Part shown: positions 8,399-15,349 of the stretch, in pieces
Position numbering within the stretch: position 1 is the stretch's first letter
Layout of the letters: every line of letters begins with the position of its first letter
The notes under the pieces: generated by a model
Database searches by the model: none
The model's input: only the letters and a program-made list of their open reading frames with translations
Told to the model about the DNA's origin: nothing
NCBI GenBank assembly: GCA_963749875.1
Contig: CAVVOX010000001.1
Location: forward strand, 1 to 18,928
Source of the DNA: JAHQVI01 sp963749875
GTDB taxonomy: Bacteria > Pseudomonadota > Alphaproteobacteria > Rhizobiales > Rhodomicrobiaceae
DNA: 18,928 nucleotides
Direction: 5' to 3'
Program-made: the position numbers and the translations under genes

Positions 8399-9331
8399 AT
8401 GACAGCACACAAAGATTCGCAAGGCCGCGCCGAGACGCACCGCCATACGCACAACCATGGGCATCACGATCACGCCCGGGGCGCAAGTGAACGCCGCGTC
8501 GGGCTGGCGGCGCTGCTAACGGGCCTCTTCATGTTCGCCGAATTGGCCGGCGGGCTGATATCGGGCTCGCTGGCGCTTCTCGCCGATGCCGGCCATATGC
8601 TGACCGATTTCGCCAGCCTCGGCCTTGCCTGGTACGGCTTTCGTCTCGCCCGCCGTCCGGCGGACTGGAAGCGTACCTATGGCTATGACCGCTTTTCCAT
8701 CCTGATCGCCTTCGGCAACGGCCTGGCGCTGTTCGGCATTGCCGCCTGGATCGTGGCGGAAGCCTGGCACCGGCTGCAGGAGCCGGCGGCCATTCTCGGC
8801 GGGGTCATGTTCGCGATCGCGCTGGCGGGGCTCGCCGTCAACATCGCCGCCTTCTGGGTGCTGCAAGGCGGGGACAAGGAAAATCTCAATGTGCGGGCGG
8901 CGGCGCTGCATGTGATGGGCGACCTGCTCGGCTCGATTGCCGCGCTCGCCGCCGCGGTCGTCATCATGGCGACGGGCTGGACGCCGATCGACCCGATCCT
9001 GTCGGTGCTGGTCGCGCTGATCATTCTCCGCTCGGCCTGGCAGGTCGTCCGGGAGAGCGGCCATATTCTCCTGGAAGGCGCACCAAGCGGGATCGATGGC
9101 CGCGAAATCGCGCGCGACCTGACCGGCACCTTCCCGTCCATCGCGGACGTTCATCATGTTCACGCCTGGTCGATCACGCAGGAACGCCCCATGGTGACGA
9201 TGCATGTTCGCCTGTCGGGCGCGAGCCGTCCCGAGCGCGTTGCGGCGGATGTGAAGAAGCGCCTGGCGGAGCGCTTCGGGATCGCCCATGCGACCGTCGA
9301 GGTGGAATTTGACGGCTGCGCCGATGATTGA
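8399..9331 (+). CDS. Cation diffusion facilitator zinc exporter (CzcD/ZitB type)
   Basis: This is an inner-membrane proton/metal antiporter that exports Zn2+ and perhaps related divalent cations from the cytoplasm. It has 310 residues from ATG 8399. Residues 14-25 form a His-rich cytosolic tail. Six hydrophobic segments follow, from about 35 to 215. The transport-site quartet is visible: H66-x3-D70 in TM2 (LADAGHMLTD) and H171-x3-D175 in TM5 (ALHVMGD), the zinc-selective HD-HD signature. Residues 235-306 are the C-terminal cytoplasmic domain with VHHVHAWSIT. An ATG at 8387 is an alternative start; neither has a strong ribosome site. The gene diverges from the leaderless MBL gene across a 164-bp gap, in which I saw no clear MerR- or Zur-type operator. 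I leave the gene symbol blank because czcD and zitB cannot be separated here. Confidence 0.92.
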   Translation: MTAHKDSQGRAETHRHTHNHGHHDHARGASERRVGLAALLTGLFMFAELAGGLISGSLALLADAGHMLTDFASLGLAWYGFRLARRPADWKRTYGYDRFSILIAFGNGLALFGIAAWIVAEAWHRLQEPAAILGGVMFAIALAGLAVNIAAFWVLQGGDKENLNVRAAALHVMGDLLGSIAALAAAVVIMATGWTPIDPILSVLVALIILRSAWQVVRESGHILLEGAPSGIDGREIARDLTGTFPSIADVHHVHAWSITQERPMVTMHVRLSGASRPERVAADVKKRLAERFGIAHATVEVEFDGCADD

Positions 9332-9557
9332 TGCGGGATCAGTTTTGGCGGGAAGGAACGTCACCCCGGATCTTGGCTCGAGGCCGGGACAGGCGAGTAA
9401 AGCGGGGATCCGAAGTCTATTGGCATGTCCAAGCTGACCCAGCCACAGGGCAAGAACACACATAGGTAGTTCACCTAATCATTGCCACGTTTCATTTCGC
9501 ATCGCGACATGTTCCGTTTCGCCAATTCTTTCGCATAAGCGACTGAATTTTTTCACT
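9332..9557. other. Intergenic stretch upstream of phaZ control region
   Basis: This is the first part of the 342-bp gap between the CDF gene and phaZ. No convincing open frame was seen on either strand. CCCGG (9365-9369) and CCGGG (9384-9388) pair around a 14-base loop just after the transporter stop and may be a weak terminator or part of a dispersed intergenic repeat. The rest, from about 9470, becomes AT-richer than the flanking genes, as expected for a promoter-bearing region. Confidence 0.3.
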
Positions 9558-9592
9558 CTTGCACGCGACGACTCGAAGTCGCGCGATGCAAG
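9558..9592. repeat. Imperfect inverted repeat upstream of phaZ
   Basis: CTTGCA (9558-9563) pairs with TGCAAG (9587-9592), and inside it CGCGAC (9564-9569) pairs with GTCGCG (9578-9583), leaving a 3-base bulge on the right side. The outer arms contain the TTGCA/TGCAA words that recur in the neighbouring palindrome at 9597-9609. It may be a second binding site for the same regulator or an RNA hairpin. Confidence 0.4.
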
Positions 9593-9596
9593 ACTA

Positions 9597-9625
9597 TTGC
9601 ACTGCACAACGACCTGCCGCATATT
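9597..9625 (+). promoter_or_regulatory. Candidate phaZ promoter with PhaR-like operator
   Basis: TTGCACTGCACAA at 9597-9609 contains TGC-N3-GCA, the core of the CTGC-N3-GCAG site I recall for PHB-responsive PhaR repressors of Rhodobacter and Paracoccus. Its left half, TTGCAC, can serve as a -35 box with CATATT (9620-9625) as -10 after a 17-base spacer, so a bound repressor would block polymerase. It lies 49 bases upstream of the phaZ start. The palindrome is seen; promoter and PhaR roles are inference. Confidence 0.35.
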
Positions 9626-9673
9626 TATATGACAGCGTGTATACAAACGGCGCCGTGGGGAAGGCATAATCCG

Positions 9674-10999
9674 ATGAACTACTACACTTACGAAATGGCC
9701 CACGCGGCGGTTACGCCGATGCGCTGGGGGGCGCAGGGCCTGAAGATGCAGCTCGAATCGCCGCTCAACCCGTTCCGCGACATGCTCATGCCGCGGATGA
9801 TTGCCGCCGGCTGCGAGGTGTTCGAAAACATCACGCGCCGCTACGGCAAGCCCGAATGGGAAATTGAGGAGACACAGATCTTCGGGATGCCGGTGCCGAT
9901 CAACGAGCAAGTCGTCTATAGCAAGACCTTCTGCAACCTGGTCCATTTCGACCGCGATCAGGGTGTGATCGGCCGGCGCTATGACCCCAAGGTGCTGATC
10001 GTCGCCCCGCTCTCCGGCCACTATGCGACGCTCCTGCGCGGGACGGTCGAGGCGATGATCCCGGAGCATAATGTCTACATCACCGATTGGGCGGATGCGC
10101 GGATGGTGCCGCTCAGCGAGGGCCGCTTCGATCTTGATGATTTCATCGACTACATTATCGAGTTCATTCATTTTATCGGTGACAGCACGCATGTGATCGC
10201 CGTCTGCCAGCCCGCCGTGCCCGTGCTGGCCGCCGCCGCGCTGATGGCTTCGCGAAACGATCCGCTGCAGCCTGACTCGTTGACCCTGATGGGCGGCCCT
10301 ATCGATACGCGGCGCAATGAAACGGCGGTGAATCAGCTCGCCAAGAACCGGCCGATAGAGTGGTTCGAGAAAAATGTCATTCACCGCGTGCCGGTCCCCA
10401 ATCCGGGGTTCCTGCGCAAGGTCTATCCGGGCTTCATACAGCTGACCGGCTTCATGCAGATGAACCTGGAACGGCATATTAGCGCCCACCAGAATCTTTT
10501 CGAGGATCTGGTGAAAGGCGATTGCGATAGTGTCCAGCAGCACCAGGACTTCTACGAGGAGTATCTGGCGGTCATGGACCTGCCCGCCGAATTCTATCTC
10601 CAGACGGTCAAGACCGTGTTTCAGGATCATGCGCTGCCGGACGGCGAAATGATGCATCGCGGCGAGCCTGTCGATTGCAGCGCGATGGAGCAAACGGCCT
10701 TGATGACCGTGGAAGGCGAGTGCGACGACATTTGCGGCCTCGGCCAGACAGAAGCCGCGCACGATCTGTGCACGAACATCCCTGTCGATGAGAAATATCA
10801 TTATGTCCAACCGGGTGTCGGCCATTACGGCGTCTTCAACGGCACGCGCTGGCGCACCGAGATTCAGCCGCGCATCAGGGAGTTCATCCGGACCATCCAA
10901 TTCAAGCGCAGATCCGGTAACAAGATGTCGGTGGCCCTTCCCTATCGGAGCCTTCGGGCGGAGCGCGAACCGATCATCGAATATTCGGAAACCGAATAG
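9674..10999 (+). CDS. phaZ: Intracellular polyhydroxybutyrate (PHB) depolymerase PhaZ
   Basis: PhaZ hydrolyses native intracellular PHB granules to 3-hydroxybutyrate or its oligomers or CoA ester, mobilising stored carbon. The 441-residue alpha/beta-hydrolase starts with MNYYTYEMAHAAVTPMR, the usual N-terminus of this family. The nucleophile elbow is VCQPAV with Cys178 replacing the serine of ordinary lipases, as in Ralstonia PhaZ1. The acid is probably Asp351 (GECDDICG) and the base His384 (GVGHYGVFNG); the spacings agree with the C183-D355-H388 triad of Ralstonia PhaZ1 as I recall it. There is no signal peptide, as expected for the intracellular type. ATG 9674 is preceded by GGGGAAGG at 9656-9663; an in-frame ATG at 9629 lacks a ribosome site. 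A terminator directly follows. No PHB synthase or phasin gene is in the window. Confidence 0.94.
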   Translation: MNYYTYEMAHAAVTPMRWGAQGLKMQLESPLNPFRDMLMPRMIAAGCEVFENITRRYGKPEWEIEETQIFGMPVPINEQVVYSKTFCNLVHFDRDQGVIGRRYDPKVLIVAPLSGHYATLLRGTVEAMIPEHNVYITDWADARMVPLSEGRFDLDDFIDYIIEFIHFIGDSTHVIAVCQPAVPVLAAAALMASRNDPLQPDSLTLMGGPIDTRRNETAVNQLAKNRPIEWFEKNVIHRVPVPNPGFLRKVYPGFIQLTGFMQMNLERHISAHQNLFEDLVKGDCDSVQQHQDFYEEYLAVMDLPAEFYLQTVKTVFQDHALPDGEMMHRGEPVDCSAMEQTALMTVEGECDDICGLGQTEAAHDLCTNIPVDEKYHYVQPGVGHYGVFNGTRWRTEIQPRIREFIRTIQFKRRSGNKMSVALPYRSLRAEREPIIEYSETE

Positions 11000-11000
11000 C

Positions 11001-11037
11001 GCGCGGCCCATCCCCGCTGCGGGGCGGGCGCTGTTTT
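11001..11037 (+). terminator. Rho-independent terminator after phaZ
   Basis: GCCC (11006-11009) and CCCCG (11012-11016) pair with CGGGG (11020-11024) and GGGC (11026-11029) around a CTG loop, with a small internal bulge. TTTT follows at 11034-11037. It starts 2 bases after the phaZ TAG, so the next gene probably needs its own promoter. Confidence 0.7.
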
Positions 11038-11088
11038 GCCGCCACATTCTTCATGTTAGCCTCGCTGCTCAATTGAGGGACAGCGCCT

Positions 11089-12033
11089 ATGCTGCTTCGC
11101 TTTTCCGGTCTCCTTTTCGGGCTTGCCATTGCCCTATCCGGCCATGCCGAGGCTCAGGATCCCGAGAGCCCGCCCTATTTCAACCGCGGCGACGTTCAGC
11201 GCGCCATTACGCGCGCCCTGAGCGCCATACACACGGTAAAATGCGGCAAAGCCCCTTGTGCCAAGGCCACTACGGAAGAATTCACCTCGCCTCCCATCGA
11301 CGTCGATGAGGCACGCATTGCCCTCCTGGCCGGCGCCACCTCGGCCCGGCTCAAATGGTGCGGCCTTGAATGGAAACAGCGCGCCTATCCGCTCATGATG
11401 CAGCAATTTCAGCTGCGCGGCATTCACGACGCCCGCAAGCTCGAGCTTCTCAATCTCATTCACAATGCGCAGTTCGGCAGGGATTACGCTCAGCTGCAAG
11501 CGCTGAAGACCTGTCCCGAGGCGCTGCGGGCCAGTCTTGATAAGCGGAACCCCGTGATCGACCTGCCGCCTTGGCAGCGCATTCTGAACAATGCGCTCCT
11601 CGACCAATCCGTCGCTCAGATGGTTCAGCGCGCCCTGTCGGAGATTCATCAGGCGCGCTGCGGGCCGGACAAATGCCCGGCCAGCGCGGATGGAACGGAC
11701 CGATCCAAATGCGAGCCGCAACTCTGCTCGCCGGCGACGGAGGCTGAGAAGGCGAACCCGCCGATCACCATCGAGCAAGCCCGCCGGGCCATGCAGATCG
11801 GCCTCATGTCCGGCGTCGCGGCGTTTTGCGCGATCGACTGGAGAAGACGGATCTTCATTCCCTTCATCACCTATCAGCGCCGGAAACTCGCCATGTCCGA
11901 GCGGCAGATCGCCATCGTCGCCATGCTGCACGGGACGATGCAGAGCTTCATGCTCAAAAATTACCGGGAGCATGAAAAGAGCTGCACGGATAAGATGCGC
12001 AATGGCATCGAAAAGCAGCTTTCGAAGCGTTAG
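11089..12033 (+). CDS. Exported protein with tandem Cys-rich repeats, unrecognised
   Basis: I do not recognise this 314-residue protein. It begins with a Sec-type signal peptide (MLLRFSGLLFGLAIALSGHAEA, cleavage likely before Q23), so the mature form should be periplasmic. The mature part is two diverged copies of one unit. Copy 1 (about 37-142) and copy 2 (about 177-299) share VQRA(x)RALSxIH, then CxxxxC (C52/C57; C191/C196), then PPIxxxxARxA, then CxxxW (C91-W95; C247-W251), then Q(F/Y)Qx(R)-type helices, then a final Cys (C142; C299). Copy 2 has an extra CxxxxC at C208/C213. The paired cysteines could form disulfides or bind a metal or heme, but no CxxCH is present. Predicted mostly helical. 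ATG 11089 has GAGGGA upstream. It is separated from phaZ by a terminator and stands alone; no function can be assigned. Confidence 0.85.
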   Translation: MLLRFSGLLFGLAIALSGHAEAQDPESPPYFNRGDVQRAITRALSAIHTVKCGKAPCAKATTEEFTSPPIDVDEARIALLAGATSARLKWCGLEWKQRAYPLMMQQFQLRGIHDARKLELLNLIHNAQFGRDYAQLQALKTCPEALRASLDKRNPVIDLPPWQRILNNALLDQSVAQMVQRALSEIHQARCGPDKCPASADGTDRSKCEPQLCSPATEAEKANPPITIEQARRAMQIGLMSGVAAFCAIDWRRRIFIPFITYQRRKLAMSERQIAIVAMLHGTMQSFMLKNYREHEKSCTDKMRNGIEKQLSKR

Positions 12034-12125
12034 CTCGTGTGGACTCTTGGGATTCCAAAGGGCGGGCAAATCAGATTTAAGGGCTGCTTTTTGGCAGGCA
12101 GTCATGGGGGTGTCCACACGACGTA
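12031..12125. repeat. 95-bp element bounded by inverted repeats and TA
   Basis: TCGTGTGGAC (12035-12044) is repeated as its exact reverse complement, GTCCACACGA (12112-12121). Two mismatched bases farther out, TA on the left (12031-12032) matches TA on the right (12124-12125), giving 12 of 14 matching positions. The left TA is part of the TAG stop of the exported repeat protein. The 67-bp interior holds no open frame. It may be a small MITE-like element at a TA target, or a large bidirectional terminator between convergent genes. Confidence 0.35.
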
Positions 12126-12190
12126 GGGGAGGAACTGGTCCGACCGAGCTTCGAGACCAGGGTCACGCATTGCGGTCAGGGCGCTGGCGC

Positions 12191-12996
12191 TCACTCCGTA
12201 GCCTGCGAGAAGTGCCAGCTTTCGCAAACCGGCCGAAAGCCGATCTTCTCGTAGCAGCGGTTCGCAGCCGGGTTGCGCAGATCGGTGTAGAGGCAAGCAG
12301 TCTTGCGCCCTTCGGTATAGACCATCTCGACGACGGCGGCGGTGACCGAGCCGGCATAGCCGCGGCCGCGCAGCTCCGGGGGCGTATAGACCCAGGCGAT
12401 GGCGGCGGCGTTGCGTATCCGCCGGACAATGCCGGCCATTGACACCGGCTCGCCGGCGGCTAACCAGAACAGAATGTCTCCCGAAGCGGCGATGCGCTCC
12501 AGACGGTCGCGCGGCAGAGGATCGTCCTGCGGTGCGGCCTCGGCCATGAACGTCGCGGCCCATTCGGCGAACAGATCCGCATCCGCGCCGTTGCCGTTGC
12601 CGGACGGGCCGTGCCGGGAACGCCGGGATAGATCGGTGCTTCGGACAGCGCGTGGATACGCTGCGGCATCGGCTCTTCGAAGCGCTCGCCCAACGCCTCG
12701 GCACGCTCGACGAACCAGAGCGGAGCATCGTCCGGCCCGACAACGCTCTTGAAACGCGTTCCGGCAACCTGCGCAGCGAGTGTCTCGCAATGCTCCCGTC
12801 TCAGCTCGCCTAAGATGAGCCCGTGGCGCTGATCGGTCCGGATCGCGCAAGCGCCGGGCTCGGGAAAGGACCATTTCTGCGCCTCGCCGGTCGGCGCATC
12901 CGCCGCCCGCGCCATCCAGGCCAGAATCATATTGTGACGCGCTGCGTTCCGCTCGAGCGCCGGCATGTGATAGGCACTGAGCTCCGGCCAATCCAT
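12191..12996 (-). pseudogene. GNAT-family acetyltransferase, frameshifted
   Basis: Two overlapping frames encode one GNAT protein of about 268 residues. Frame 1 runs from ATG 12996 (MDWPELSAYHMPALERNAARHN) through an N-terminal domain ending in PIYPGVPGTARPAT. Frame 2 then supplies DADLFAEWAATFMAEA and the catalytic GNAT domain. That domain has GIVRRIRNAAAIAWVYTPPELRGRGYAGSVTAAVVE (motif A with RGRGYA) and LYTDLRNPAANRCYEKIGFRPV (motif B). The span of 806 bases is one short of a multiple of three, so one base is probably missing near 12588-12600, inside the GC-rich ttgccg repeats. GGAGG lies 11-15 bases upstream of the ATG. The gene starts 17 bases after the dcp stop on the same strand, so the two are very likely cotranscribed. 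The N-terminal half is typical of two-domain GNATs annotated as predicted acetyltransferases; the acceptor is unknown. Confidence 0.75.
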
Positions 12997-13013
12997 CCCC
13001 GCACAACCTCCAC

Positions 13014-15080
13014 CTACACTTCGTCGCTATGCGGCGGCGTCAGCCCGCGCTTGGCCAGCAATGCGCCGATCTCCGGCATCCGGCCGCGAAAGGCGCGATA
13101 GGCCTCCGCCGGATCCATGCTGCCGCCGCTGGAATAGATGTAGCGGTGCAGCTTTTCCGCGGTCTCCGGGTGGAAGACGTCGCCGGTTTCCTCGAAGGCG
13201 CCGAAGGCATCGGCGTCCATCACCTCCGACCACAGATAGCTGTAATAGCCCGCCGCATAGCCGCCCGCGAACAGATGCAGAAAATGCGTCGGCCGGTGGC
13301 GCAGCACGATCTCGGCGGGCATGCCGACCCGCTCGATGAACGCGGTTTCCGCCGCATCGATGTCGATCGCGCTGTCCGGCTCAGCGGATTGATGCAGGTC
13401 GAGATCGATGATGGCGGAGGCGGCATATTCGACCGTGGCAAAGCCCTGATCGAATTTGCGCGCATCCAGCACCCGCTCCAGCAGATCGTCGGGCATCGGC
13501 GCGCCGGTCTCCGAATGCAGCGCATAGCGCTTCAGGATCTCGGGCGTCATCGCCCAGTGCTCATAGAGCTGCGACGGCAGCTCGACGAAGTCCCGCTTCA
13601 CGCTGGTCCCGGACAGCGAAGGATAGGTCACATTGGATAGAAGCCCGTGCAGTCCATGGCCGAATTCGTGGAACAGCGTGCGTACATCGTCGACGCTCAG
13701 CAGCGACGGCTCGCCGGGCGCGCCCTTCACCAGATTGAGGACATTGACGATGATCGGCCGAACCTCGGCGCCGTCCAGCCTGTCCTGATTGCGGAAGCTC
13801 GACATCCAGGCACCGCCACGCTTCGACGGTCTTGTGAAATAGTCGCCCACAAAAAGCCCGACCGGCTTGCCTTCCCGGTCGAACGCTTCCCAGACGCGCA
13901 CATCGGGATGATAGACGGGCAGATCGGTCCGTTCCTTGAAGCTGAGGCCGAACAGCCGCCGCGCGGTCTCGAATGCCGCCTCGATCATGCGGTTCAGCTC
14001 GAAATAGGGCTTCAGCTCGGCTTCATCGAGATTGTGCTTCGCCTTGCGAAGCTTCTCGGCATAGTGCCGCCAGTCCCACGGCGCGACGGCGAAATTGCCG
14101 CCCTCCTCGGCCACCAGTCTCGCCAGCTCGTCGCGATCCTCGGCCGCACGGGCGCGCGCCGGCTCCCAGACGGCCAGCAGCAGGTCGCGCACGGCATCGG
14201 CCGTCTTGGCCATCGTATTATCGAGGCTGTATTCGGCAAAGGTGTCGAATCCGAGCAGCCTGGCCTTCTCCGCGCGCAGTCGCAAAGTCTCGGCGATGAT
14301 CGCACGATTATCCGTGCCGCCGCCATTCGCTCCCCGCGCGATCCAGGCCGTGAAGGCCTCCTCGCGCAGAGCCCGCCGGCTCGAGAATTGCAGGAACGGC
14401 CCAATGCTGGAGCGCGAAAGGGTGATCGCATATTTGCCCTCATGACCGCGGTCTTTCGCCGTCGCCGCGGCCGCCGAACGAAGGAAGCCGGGCAATCCGT
14501 CGAGATCACTCTCATCGAGCAGCATCAGATAGCCGCTTTCATCGGCCAGCACATTCTGGGCGAATTGTGTGGAGAGCGCAGCCAGCCGTTCGGTGATCTC
14601 GGCCATGCGCCTGCGGCCGGCCTCGTCGAGCTGCGCGCCGGAGCGGACGAAGACACGGTGGGCCTCTTCCAGGAGACGCCGCTGCTCCGATGTCAGGTCG
14701 AGCTCTTCGACCCTGCTTTTGACCGCATCGATCTTATTAAAGAGATCCTGATTGGTGTAGATCGCCTGATTGTGGGCCGCCATGCGCGGCGTGATTTCGC
14801 GCTCGATTTCCTGAAGCGTCTCATCGCTGTCCGTGCTCACCAGATTGAAGAAGACTGATGCGACCCGGCGCAGCATTTCGCCGCTGCGCTCTAAGGCTCC
14901 CGGCACATTGTCGAAGCTCGGGGGCGCCGGATCGGCGATGATCGCAGCGATCTCTTTGTCATGCGCGGCAAAGGCGGCTTCGAAAGCGGGCAGATAGTGT
15001 TCCGGCCTGATCTCGGCGAATGGCGGCATTTCGTAGGGCGCGGTCCATTCGGCAAGAAGCGGGTTGTCGAGCGTTGTCAT
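13014..15080 (-). CDS. dcp: Peptidyl-dipeptidase Dcp (M3 metallopeptidase)
   Basis: Dcp is a zinc metallopeptidase that removes C-terminal dipeptides from oligopeptides during peptide turnover. The 688-residue protein has the M3 motif HEFGH: ligands H471 and H475, catalytic E472, and third ligand E500 in DFVELPSQ. It matches E. coli Dcp in remembered blocks: APWDWRHYAEKLR, DEAELKPYFELNRM, DLPVYHPDVRVWEAFDREG, and HLFAGGYAAGYYSYLWSEV near the C-terminus. These favour Dcp over oligopeptidase A. Length is near the family norm of about 680. There is no signal peptide, so it is probably cytoplasmic. The start MTTLDNPLLAEW at 15080 is at the expected place, though its ribosome site is weak. The frame is intact over more than 2 kb, in contrast to its frameshifted downstream neighbour. 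Confidence 0.95.
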   Translation of the reverse strand: MTTLDNPLLAEWTAPYEMPPFAEIRPEHYLPAFEAAFAAHDKEIAAIIADPAPPSFDNVPGALERSGEMLRRVASVFFNLVSTDSDETLQEIEREITPRMAAHNQAIYTNQDLFNKIDAVKSRVEELDLTSEQRRLLEEAHRVFVRSGAQLDEAGRRRMAEITERLAALSTQFAQNVLADESGYLMLLDESDLDGLPGFLRSAAAATAKDRGHEGKYAITLSRSSIGPFLQFSSRRALREEAFTAWIARGANGGGTDNRAIIAETLRLRAEKARLLGFDTFAEYSLDNTMAKTADAVRDLLLAVWEPARARAAEDRDELARLVAEEGGNFAVAPWDWRHYAEKLRKAKHNLDEAELKPYFELNRMIEAAFETARRLFGLSFKERTDLPVYHPDVRVWEAFDREGKPVGLFVGDYFTRPSKRGGAWMSSFRNQDRLDGAEVRPIIVNVLNLVKGAPGEPSLLSVDDVRTLFHEFGHGLHGLLSNVTYPSLSGTSVKRDFVELPSQLYEHWAMTPEILKRYALHSETGAPMPDDLLERVLDARKFDQGFATVEYAASAIIDLDLHQSAEPDSAIDIDAAETAFIERVGMPAEIVLRHRPTHFLHLFAGGYAAGYYSYLWSEVMDADAFGAFEETGDVFHPETAEKLHRYIYSSGGSMDPAEAYRAFRGRMPEIGALLAKRGLTPPHSDEV

Positions 15081-15207
15081 GCGGGATCCATTTTTGAGGT
15101 TCAGCCTCTAAGATAGATCGCGGCACGGCATCCGCAATGCGCTTCGGCACGGCACGCGAGAAATTTCGGTTGAGGCAGGACCTTTTGCGGAAGTCGAAAC
15201 TTCTTGG

Positions 15208-15243
15208 CCTCTCCCCTCGGGGGGAGGACGGCGCGAAGCGCCG
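15208..15243. repeat. Two adjacent hairpins in dcp-tex gap (REP-like)
   Basis: CCTCTCCC (15208-15215) pairs with GGGGGAGG (15220-15227) around a CTCG tetraloop with one wobble. Immediately after it CGGCGC-GAA-GCGCCG (15229-15243) is a perfect 6-bp hairpin. The wording resembles dispersed intergenic repeats found in many proteobacteria. On the minus strand it lies downstream of tex and upstream of dcp, where it could stabilise or end the tex transcript, although the T-tract is missing. The rest of the 269-bp gap (15081-15349) shows nothing else that I can support. Confidence 0.4.
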
Positions 15244-15349
15244 GGTGATGGGACGCTAACTTATTGATCGAGTTCGGGATTCGTCGCCCCATCCATACCC
15301 TTGACCCACCCGCATAGGGCGGAAGCGGTGATATGGCGGTGCCCCCCTG

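Noticed and set aside
9479..11047. Long open frame antisense to phaZ
   Set aside because: No recognisable motif; phaZ on the plus strand has a full catalytic triad and ribosome site.
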